Below, one piece after another: positions 16,689-23,890 of a stretch of 64,000 nt of DNA. The notes under the pieces are model-generated. The model saw nothing but the letters and a program-made list of their open reading frames with translations, was not told the origin of the DNA and did not search any database. The translations under genes were made by a program, and so were the position numbers. The stretch comes from Deferribacter autotrophicus (GTDB lineage: Bacteria > Chrysiogenota > Deferribacteres > Deferribacterales > Deferribacteraceae). Position 1 is the first letter of the stretch; every line of letters starts with the position of its first letter. The stretch lies in the NCBI RefSeq assembly GCF_008362905.1, contig NZ_VFJB01000001.1, positions 186,001-250,000 on the forward strand. Reading direction: 5' to 3'.

Positions 16689-17516
16689 ATGTTCTCTTTA
16701 AGAAAAATTACTTCTTTAGTTCTTTTACTATCTTTTTTAATGCTAGTTTATACTGGGGTAATGCTTTATATTGCACCTCAAGGAAGAGTAGCCTATTGGG
16801 CAATATGGAAATTTGCCGGTTTAACAAAAACCGAATATACAAACATTCATATTATGTTTTCAATTATTTTTCTAATTTCTGGGATTCTTCATATCTATTA
16901 TAATTGGAAAGCTATATTACATTACCTAAAAAACAAAAGTCAACAACTTGTCATTTTCACACCAAATTTTGTAATAGCATTATTATTAACGCTAATCACA
17001 TTTCTAGGGACATATTACAATTTAAAACCTTTTAGCTCAGTCATAACTTTTAGCGATAACATTAAAACCTACTGGGAAAAAGTGCTTGGAACCCCACCAA
17101 TTTCCCACGGAGAACTTTTATCTTTAGAAAACTTCTGTAAAAAATTCAATATTGACTTACAAAAAGCAGAATCAATTTTAAAAGAAAATGGTATTAAAAT
17201 CACCAGTGTTAAAGATACATTAAAAACAATTGCAATAACTAATAATACCACACCACAAAAAATCTACGACTTAATTAAAGATGCTAAAAAACTTTCTCCA
17301 ACCAAAATCAAAAACAACATGGAAGAGGAAACACCAACAGGTCTTGGTAGGCTCACTTTAAAAGAAATGTGTGATCAATATAATATTAATTTTGAAATGG
17401 CGAAAAACATTTTAAAAGAGAAGGGATTCGAGTTTGATGATAAAACAAAAATTAAAGATATAAGTGTTCAAAAGGGTATGTTACCTGTTGACATTTACAA
17501 AATGCTCAAAAAATAA
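16689..17516 (+). CDS. DUF4405 membrane protein with duplicated C-terminal domain
   Basis: A 275-residue protein. The N-terminal part has three to four hydrophobic segments (about residues 6-28, 53-72 and 91-111) with histidines in IHIMFSIIFLISGILHIYY, resembling the DUF4405/cytochrome b561-like fold that may bind heme. The soluble remainder holds two related units of about 58 residues: GELLSLENFCKKFNIDLQKA and GLGRLTLKEMCDQYNI both open a helical repeat ending in IYDLIK or IYKMLK. GGAGG precedes the ATG at 16689. The function is unknown; a membrane redox role is a guess. It is monocistronic, with a terminator after it. Confidence 0.7.
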   Translation: MFSLRKITSLVLLLSFLMLVYTGVMLYIAPQGRVAYWAIWKFAGLTKTEYTNIHIMFSIIFLISGILHIYYNWKAILHYLKNKSQQLVIFTPNFVIALLLTLITFLGTYYNLKPFSSVITFSDNIKTYWEKVLGTPPISHGELLSLENFCKKFNIDLQKAESILKENGIKITSVKDTLKTIAITNNTTPQKIYDLIKDAKKLSPTKIKNNMEEETPTGLGRLTLKEMCDQYNINFEMAKNILKEKGFEFDDKTKIKDISVQKGMLPVDIYKMLKK

Positions 17517-17537
17517 AGGAGGGAGTACCCCTCCTTT
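17515..17537. terminator. Bidirectional rho-independent-type hairpin
   Basis: AAAGGAGGG at 17515-17523 pairs with CCCTCCTTT at 17529-17537 around a five-base loop. It sits between the convergent DUF4405 and recO genes and overlaps both stop codons. The A/T ends of the stem give short T-runs in both directions. Confidence 0.8.
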
Positions 17538-18225
17538 AAATATAGAGCATTTCAAACACTTTTATCTCTTTTTTTAAAGTTTGATTTACTATATTTTTTA
17601 TAAAATTCATATAGAGTCTTTCTATTTTTCTATCAACCATTGTAACTTTATATTTCTTCACATCTTGCAATAATTCAAACAAATTCACCAACTCATTTTC
17701 AATTGCTATACCAGTCCCACTACAGCAGTTTTTACACTTTATCGTTCCATCATCTTCAAGAAAGAGATTTTTCTTTTTACCGCATTCATGGCAATTCATT
17801 TCAGGCAAAAATCCGGAATGTTTTAAAATAAAATATGTTATAAAGATCGTGGACTTATAAATATTATTCTCTCTTATACTCAAAATCATTTTCCACAACA
17901 TCTCATTATGTTCAGAATCTAAACCAAATTCATCAAGTAAGCTAAAGATTAAATTGAGCCTCATAAGTATATATGGATTTTCAATAAAAAAATAATACTT
18001 AACATTTTGCTCAAATCCATAAAATTTGTGTAGCTCTGAATTCTCTTTCAAAAGTAAATCAACTGTACCAGGCAAAAATTTAAAAATTCCACCCTTTTTT
18101 CCAAAAGCCCTCGATATAAAAGCCTTTATAAGGCCAAATTCTTTTGAAAAAAGAAACCCAACAGCTGATCTATCAGAATAATTTAGCAGCTTGTATATTA
18201 TTGCCTCAGTTTTTACTCTACCCAT
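17536..18225 (-). CDS. recO: DNA repair protein RecO
   Basis: RecO loads RecA with RecR at gaps in the RecF pathway. The 229-residue protein begins with an OB-fold segment (EAIIYKLLNYSDRSAVGFLF) and carries a zinc-binding pair, CHECGKK and CKNC, near residues 151-176, as many RecO proteins do. The ATG at 18225 shares a base with the mgtE stop (TGATG), so recO is translationally coupled to mgtE. It ends the long minus-strand operon and meets the hairpin at 17515-17537. Confidence 0.88.
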   Translation of the reverse strand: MGRVKTEAIIYKLLNYSDRSAVGFLFSKEFGLIKAFISRAFGKKGGIFKFLPGTVDLLLKENSELHKFYGFEQNVKYYFFIENPYILMRLNLIFSLLDEFGLDSEHNEMLWKMILSIRENNIYKSTIFITYFILKHSGFLPEMNCHECGKKKNLFLEDDGTIKCKNCCSGTGIAIENELVNLFELLQDVKKYKVTMVDRKIERLYMNFIKNIVNQTLKKEIKVFEMLYI

Positions 18226-19580
18226 CAAAGAATAGATAATAATACTATTGAGACGGTGAAATAGATTGTGAGGCCAGTAATATCATTCAAAGTTGATATG
18301 AAAGGACTTGAAGCAACGGCAGGATCAAAATTAAACCTTATTAGTGTAGCAGGAACAAAAGTCCCAGTAAAAGTAGAAAACGTTACAGCAGCAAACATTG
18401 CACATCCTACCACAATGCCTAGTTTTGGATCTCCATGCCATATCGGAGCCACCAAAGCAAGCAGTATCCCCATAATCAAACCCATAATCATACCAACCCT
18501 AATCTCTTTAAAAATAACCTTACTAAGATCTTTACTATCAATTTTACCGAGCGCCATTCCACGAATTAGTATAGTGGCCGATTGGCTTCCCACATTACCA
18601 CCCATAGCCATAATAAGTGGCATAAAACTAGCCAAAATGGCAAATTCATGAACCCTTCCCTGAAAAAAAGTAATAACAAAACCTGAAATTAATTCACCCA
18701 CAAAAGTAATTAATAGCCAAGGAAGTCTAACTCTTGCAATTTTAATAGATTTATTACCCATTAATACTTCATCATCCGTAGTACCGGCCATTTTATAAAT
18801 ATCTTCAGTGGCTTCTTCACGAATAATGTCAATAATGTCATCCACTGTAATAATACCCACAAGCCTGTTCTGCTCGTCAACTACAGGTATCGCAAGTAAA
18901 TCGTATTTCTCAACAATCTTTGCAACATCCTCCCTGTCCATATCAACAGTTACACGAATAACATCTTTTGTCATAATCTCTTTCAATTTCTTCTCTGGAG
19001 GATTCAAAATAAGCTGTCTAAGAGAAATTACTCCAACAAGCCTCCCTTCATCATCAACCACATAAAGATAAAAAACCATCTCCACATCTTCAGCTTTATG
19101 CAAAACCTTGGTAGCTTCCTTAATAGTTGTATCCTCATGTAGGGCAAAAAAGTTTGGATTCATCACAGCCCCTGCACTATCTTCAGGATAGTGAAGGAGC
19201 TCTTCTACTGCTTCAACCTCATCTTTTTTCATGTATTTGAGAATTTCATTTACCTTATCCTGATCAAGCAATCTCAAAATATTTGCAGCATCATCACTTT
19301 CCATTTCATTCAAGATAAGTGCTATTTCATTTGGCTGCATAGCGTCAAAAAATTCGATTATTTGAGAGTCTTCCAGCTCAAGTATGATACTTGCGATTTT
19401 GCTTTTATCAGAAATAGATTCCCATATCTTTTTTCTATCCAGATCGCTCAAGTTCTTTATAATTAATGCAATATCAGCAGGGTGCAATTTAGCTAAAACC
19501 TTTTCAAGGCTCGTTCTTGCATTTTTTCTAACTAGTTTTTTTACAGTTTCAATTTTTACCCTTAATGCAGGAGTAATCAT
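18225..19580 (-). CDS. mgtE: Magnesium transporter MgtE
   Basis: A 451-residue Mg2+ channel. The cytosolic N-domain (residues about 10-130) contains the ELEDSQIIEFFDAMQPNE-type repeat. Two CBS domains follow at about 135-255 (EIMTKDVIRVTVDMDRED, VVDEQNRLVGIITVDDIID), then a five-helix pore domain starting at about 285 with MAMGGNVGSQSATILIRG, the conserved pore-lining segment. In this family the CBS and N domains close the pore when Mg2+ is high. The gene abuts era (start directly after the era stop) and overlaps recO. Confidence 0.95.
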   Translation of the reverse strand: MITPALRVKIETVKKLVRKNARTSLEKVLAKLHPADIALIIKNLSDLDRKKIWESISDKSKIASIILELEDSQIIEFFDAMQPNEIALILNEMESDDAANILRLLDQDKVNEILKYMKKDEVEAVEELLHYPEDSAGAVMNPNFFALHEDTTIKEATKVLHKAEDVEMVFYLYVVDDEGRLVGVISLRQLILNPPEKKLKEIMTKDVIRVTVDMDREDVAKIVEKYDLLAIPVVDEQNRLVGIITVDDIIDIIREEATEDIYKMAGTTDDEVLMGNKSIKIARVRLPWLLITFVGELISGFVITFFQGRVHEFAILASFMPLIMAMGGNVGSQSATILIRGMALGKIDSKDLSKVIFKEIRVGMIMGLIMGILLALVAPIWHGDPKLGIVVGCAMFAAVTFSTFTGTFVPATLIRFNFDPAVASSPFISTLNDITGLTIYFTVSIVLLSIL

Positions 19581-20465
19581 CTACAACAACCTTTGAATTT
19601 TTAAATATTCATCTTTTTCCTGCCAATTATTAACTACTTTCACCCATAAATCAAGATATACCTTAACGCCGAAAAATTTTTCTAAATTTTCCCTAGCCCT
19701 TTTTCCAATCTCTTTAATTGTTCTTCCACGCTTCCCCAAAAGAATGGGTTTTTGGGATTCTCTCGAAATAATTATTGAACAAGCTGTATAAAGTAAGTTT
19801 TCACTTCTATCTTCCACCATCTCACACTCAACAACTGTATCATAAGGTACTTCTTCCTTTAAAAGTCTGAAAATTTGCTCTCTCACAAATTCAGCTATTA
19901 AAAATTTTTCAGGTATATCCGTAATATAGTCATTATCAAATATTTTATAATTTTCAGGTAAGTCTTTCACAGTCAAATCAATCAATTTATCAATATTTAT
20001 TCCTTTGAGAGCTGAAATAGGTAATACATAATCAAATTCCAAATATTTGAAAATTTCATTTGCTGTATTTATCGCTTTCGTTTTTGTGGATTTATCCACT
20101 TTATTTATCAGAAGATATTTCTTTCCTTCGTACTTTTTCAAAACTTCAAGGATAAATTTAATTTCTTTACCAATAAATTCACCAGGTTCTACCATAAAAT
20201 ATACAATATCCACCATTTCAAGACTGTCCAATGCATTTTGAACCATTAGTCTGTTTATTTTATCCTTTGCAATATGAATCCCAGGTGTATCAATCAAAAT
20301 TAATTGATAATTTTCACCAGTTTTAACCCCTTTAATATTTGTTCTTGTGGTATTTGGTTTGCTTGATACTATTGTAACTTTCTCATCTAAAATTCTATTT
20401 AATAACGTAGACTTACCTACATTAGGTCTTCCGATAATTGAAACAAAACCACACTTAAAACCCAT
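19581..20465 (-). CDS. era: GTPase Era
   Basis: Ribosome-assembly GTPase that binds the 3' end of 16S rRNA. G1 is GRPNVGKST (residues about 12-20); DTPG and NKVDKST give G3 and G4. A C-terminal KH domain carries GKRGRTIKEIGKRA. Its 294 residues are full length. Together with ybeY and phoH upstream, and recO downstream, it forms a cluster of ribosome maturation and repair genes seen in many bacteria. It shares one base with the preceding corC-like gene. Confidence 0.95.
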   Translation of the reverse strand: MGFKCGFVSIIGRPNVGKSTLLNRILDEKVTIVSSKPNTTRTNIKGVKTGENYQLILIDTPGIHIAKDKINRLMVQNALDSLEMVDIVYFMVEPGEFIGKEIKFILEVLKKYEGKKYLLINKVDKSTKTKAINTANEIFKYLEFDYVLPISALKGINIDKLIDLTVKDLPENYKIFDNDYITDIPEKFLIAEFVREQIFRLLKEEVPYDTVVECEMVEDRSENLLYTACSIIISRESQKPILLGKRGRTIKEIGKRARENLEKFFGVKVYLDLWVKVVNNWQEKDEYLKIQRLL

Positions 20466-21727
20466 TACTCTTCAACCTCTGTATCTCCAAGGATTGTAAG
20501 TTGGAGCTTTTCCAACTTTTTACCATCCTTTTCTAATATTTTAAACAGAAAATTTTTATATCTGTATTCTTCTCCAACTTCTGGGATTTTCCCAGCTAAG
20601 AAGTAAATAAGTCCACCCACTGTTTCGTAATCATCCATACTTTCATCCCTTTCAAGTTTAAAATACTCACAAAAATCATCAATATCTAAAAGTGGATCAA
20701 TTATAAATGTGTTATCATCTACCGGAATGATTCTATCCTCTTCCTTATCAAACTCATCTCTTATTTCTCCCACAATTTCCTCAATTATATCCTCAAGTGT
20801 CACAAGACCAGCTACCCCTCCATACTCATCAATAACAATGGCAAGATGAATATGGTTTATCTGAAATTCTCTCAGCAAATCATCAATTTTTTTTGTCTCA
20901 GGAACAAAATATGGTTTCCTCAAAATCTTCTTCAATTCAAAATGTTCAAAACCGTTCTTTAATTCTTTTATCAAATCTTTTGTATATAAAATACCTACTA
21001 TGTTGTCCATTTTTCCTTCATATACAGGGATTCTAGAATATTCAGTCTCAATAACTACTTTTAATACTTCTTCAATGGGTAAATCAACTCTTACGGCTAC
21101 CATATCAGTTCGTGGAACCATAATTTCCTTTACAAGAGTCTCACTAATCTCAAAAATGTTATGCAACATCTCTTTTTTCTGATTCTCCAAAATCCCTTCT
21201 TCACCACCAATGTTTATTAAAAATTCTAATTCATCTTCAGTAATTTTTGGTTGGCTATTTTCCAACTTACCACCCATTATCCTTATCAAAAGTTTAACAA
21301 GGATATTAAGTGAAAAGGTAAAAGGATAAAAAGCCTTATAAAAAATCTTAAGTATTTTAATAAAAATTCTTGATATTGTTTCAGCATTATATTTGGCAAA
21401 TGTCTTTGGCATCACTTCACCAAAAACAAGCACAAGAAATGTCATTACACCCGTTGTAAGAGCTATCTGAGCATTACCAAAATACTTTTCTGCAATATCC
21501 GCAGCCACTATAGAACCAAATATATTTACAATATTATTACCAATTAATATCGTGTTCAATACCTTGTTAGGATGCAAAAGCCACAATTCCAAATCTTTTA
21601 CACGGCTGCCATACTCTTCCAGCATATGTTTAACTTTCAACTCATTCAACGCTGTAAGCGCAGTTTCACTCGCTGAGAAAAATCCCGACAAAATTAGACA
21701 ACCAATTACTATAAAAATCTCAGCCAT
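20465..21727 (-). CDS. CorC/HlyC-family membrane protein (CNNM-CBS-CorC_HlyC)
   Basis: A 420-residue protein with an N-terminal DUF21/CNNM membrane domain (GFFSASETALTALN, then LIGNNIVNIFGSI), two CBS domains (VPRTDMVAVRVDLPIEEVLK, and DEYGGVAGLVTLEDIIEEIVG), and a C-terminal CorC_HlyC domain. Such proteins are linked to Mg2+/Co2+ efflux or resistance; the old label 'hemolysin' is not well founded. Next to mgtE it suggests Mg2+ homeostasis. The start is uncertain between ATG 21727 and an in-frame TTG 21742 that has GGGGGTT upstream. Confidence 0.88.
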   Translation of the reverse strand: MAEIFIVIGCLILSGFFSASETALTALNELKVKHMLEEYGSRVKDLELWLLHPNKVLNTILIGNNIVNIFGSIVAADIAEKYFGNAQIALTTGVMTFLVLVFGEVMPKTFAKYNAETISRIFIKILKIFYKAFYPFTFSLNILVKLLIRIMGGKLENSQPKITEDELEFLINIGGEEGILENQKKEMLHNIFEISETLVKEIMVPRTDMVAVRVDLPIEEVLKVVIETEYSRIPVYEGKMDNIVGILYTKDLIKELKNGFEHFELKKILRKPYFVPETKKIDDLLREFQINHIHLAIVIDEYGGVAGLVTLEDIIEEIVGEIRDEFDKEEDRIIPVDDNTFIIDPLLDIDDFCEYFKLERDESMDDYETVGGLIYFLAGKIPEVGEEYRYKNFLFKILEKDGKKLEKLQLTILGDTEVEE

Positions 21728-21753
21728 TATACTTATTTCCAACTTTTAACCCC

Positions 21754-22452
21754 CTATAAAAAAAATTTATACATTAAAAAGGTCACCGAAGTACCTAATA
21801 TTGCACCAAAAATTACTTCTGTGGTGTTATGTATCTTCAGTTGAACCCTTGATTGACAAACAAGAATAGCAAGTAAAAAAACCATTATAATCACCATAAC
21901 ATCCTTAGTTAAATATGTTATGGAAACAAGAATTGAAAACGCTGTTGCAGCATGCCCAGATGGCATCCCACCATGTAACGGTTCACCTCTACCAAAAATT
22001 GCCTTTAACACTACCACTAATAATATCGTGATAAATAAAGAGATGACAGCTAAGTGGGACGGTAAACCAGGCAATCTTTTTAAAGCAAAACCTGCATATT
22101 CTTTAATCCTATCAAATAGTACAAAATATCCGACAAAAATAGCTCCAAATGCAGTAGTCAATACGGCACCGGCCGCTACATCTTTTATATGCTTTGCCTC
22201 TTCACTCTCTTCTTTGCATATATAATCAACAATATACTCTATCGCAGTATTAAAAAGCTCAGCAGCAATAACCAAAGTAATGGTAATGGCAAGTATAATA
22301 TATTCTAAAAATTTTAATTTAAAAAATAGAGCAAAAAACAGAATTAGAATCGCCAAAATAGTATGAATTTTTAAATTTCGTTCATGCCTTACTGCGTAAA
22401 TTATCCCTTCAATAGCAAAACCTAAGGATTTCCACCAACTATCAGATTTCAT
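21754..22452 (-). CDS. Fusion of undecaprenol/diacylglycerol kinase and PAP2 phosphatase
   Basis: A 232-residue membrane protein joining two opposing activities. The N-terminal part (residues about 1-115) is a DgkA-type prenol/lipid kinase with ELFNTAIEYIVD and KDVAAGAVL. The C-terminal part (about 130-232) is a PAP2 phosphatase with KAIFGRGEP, PSGHAA and SRVQLKIHNTTEV, the three-part phosphatase signature. A role in recycling undecaprenyl phosphate for cell-wall synthesis is inferred. The gene lies four bases from ybeY and ahead of the corC-like gene in the same minus-strand run. Confidence 0.88.
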   Translation of the reverse strand: MKSDSWWKSLGFAIEGIIYAVRHERNLKIHTILAILILFFALFFKLKFLEYIILAITITLVIAAELFNTAIEYIVDYICKEESEEAKHIKDVAAGAVLTTAFGAIFVGYFVLFDRIKEYAGFALKRLPGLPSHLAVISLFITILLVVVLKAIFGRGEPLHGGMPSGHAATAFSILVSITYLTKDVMVIIMVFLLAILVCQSRVQLKIHNTTEVIFGAILGTSVTFLMYKFFL

Positions 22453-22455
22453 ATA

Positions 22456-22935
22456 CTAACTGCATATTTTTTCATTTATTAAACTCTTTAATATACCTTC
22501 CTGTAAATCAAACATTTCTTCTTCACTTTGCTTGCTCCTCTCATGGTCAAAACCTAACAAGTGGAGCAATCCATGTATATATAAAAATGAAACTTCCCTA
22601 TCTAATGGAAAACCGTGTTCACTGCTAAATTCTTTAGCTTTATCAATACTTATCACAATATCACCCAACATTCCATCAGAAATTTCATCCTCATTCATCG
22701 GAAAAGATAAAACATCAGTGGGATTATCCATTCCTCTAAACTGTTTATTTATTTCCCTTATTTCATCATTATCACACAAAACAATTGAAATTTCAGCAAA
22801 ATCTAATGAATATCCAACCATTTCGAGAACCTTACGTGTGATTTTTTCAAAAAAATCCTCAGAAAAACCGGAATCAACACGGTCATCAATTAGTAAGTTT
22901 ATCTCATTTCTCACTTTCTGACTCATATTTTTCAT
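22456..22935 (-). CDS. ybeY: Endoribonuclease YbeY
   Basis: Metal-dependent RNase for 16S rRNA 3' maturation and ribosome quality control. The zinc motif HGLLHLLGFDHE lies near residues 125-136, preceded by GMDNPTDVLSFP and GDIVIS, all characteristic. It is 159 residues long. It overlaps the end of phoH by 32 bases, the classic phoH-ybeY pairing. ATG 22926 is an alternative start three codons in. Confidence 0.94.
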   Translation of the reverse strand: MKNMSQKVRNEINLLIDDRVDSGFSEDFFEKITRKVLEMVGYSLDFAEISIVLCDNDEIREINKQFRGMDNPTDVLSFPMNEDEISDGMLGDIVISIDKAKEFSSEHGFPLDREVSFLYIHGLLHLLGFDHERSKQSEEEMFDLQEGILKSLINEKICS

Positions 22936-23890
22936 AAGCTTTAATTATCCTCTGAACAAGAGGGTGTCTTACCACATCTTTTTCCGTAAAATTGATAAAT
23001 TTTATCCCTTCCACATTCTTCAATATATTTTTAACCATCACAAGACCAGACTGTTTATCTTTTGGTAAATCTATCTGTGTAATATCACCTGTTATAACTG
23101 CCTTTGAATTAAAACCAAGCCTTGTCAAAAACATTTTCATCTGCTCAACCGTAGTATTCTGTGCTTCATCAAGGATAATAAACGAATCATCCAAAGTCCT
23201 TCCACGCATAAAAGCAAGGGGTGCAAGCTCGATTACACCTTTTTCTATTAACTTTGCAGCTTTATCAATACTTAACATACTGTAAAGAGCATCATATAAT
23301 GGCCTCAAATAAGGGGTTATTTTATCTGCTATATCCCCTGGCAAAAATCCTAACCTTTCACCCGCTTCCACTGCAGGACGTGTCAAAATTATTCTATTAA
23401 CCATCTTATTTAAATAAAGATTTATGGCCATAGCCATAGCAAGATATGTTTTACCCGTCCCTGCAGGACCAATACCAAAAACCACATCAAAATCTCTTAT
23501 AGCATTTATATATTCATGTTGCTTCTTTGTTTTAGGTGTAACTCGTTTTACAAATCCTGCCACTTTTATATGATCAGTAAGTATTGATGATATTTTTTCA
23601 TCTTTATCATCCTTAATCATATTTATTGCATCAGAAACATCTTCAGCACTGACATCCCTAACAAGAGCCACATGTTTTAAGTGGTCCAAAAGCTTAACTG
23701 TTTTTTCCACATTATCATAGTCACCTTTTATAATAAACTCTGAACCTCTTACTACTATTTTTACATCCATTCGATCTTTTATTGTCCTTAAGTTATCATC
23801 ATTTGCACCTAAAATAATAGGAATAATCGGTTCTTGAATTGTGACTACCTTTTTAATCTCAACAATCTCTTTCACAAGAAAGCTCCTCAA
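22904..23890 (-). CDS. phoH: PhoH-like ATPase
   Basis: A 328-residue PhoH-family NTPase related to superfamily 1 helicases. The N-terminal domain (about 20-90) is the KH-like part. Walker A is GPAGTGKTYLA (near residue 138) and Walker B is FIILDEAQNTT; LTRPAVEAGERLGFLPGD is also typical. Its role is RNA-related, probably acting with YbeY. The start overlaps the preceding nucleotidyltransferase fusion gene by 32 bases. Confidence 0.93.
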   Translation of the reverse strand: MRSFLVKEIVEIKKVVTIQEPIIPIILGANDDNLRTIKDRMDVKIVVRGSEFIIKGDYDNVEKTVKLLDHLKHVALVRDVSAEDVSDAINMIKDDKDEKISSILTDHIKVAGFVKRVTPKTKKQHEYINAIRDFDVVFGIGPAGTGKTYLAMAMAINLYLNKMVNRIILTRPAVEAGERLGFLPGDIADKITPYLRPLYDALYSMLSIDKAAKLIEKGVIELAPLAFMRGRTLDDSFIILDEAQNTTVEQMKMFLTRLGFNSKAVITGDITQIDLPKDKQSGLVMVKNILKNVEGIKFINFTEKDVVRHPLVQRIIKAYEKYESESEK

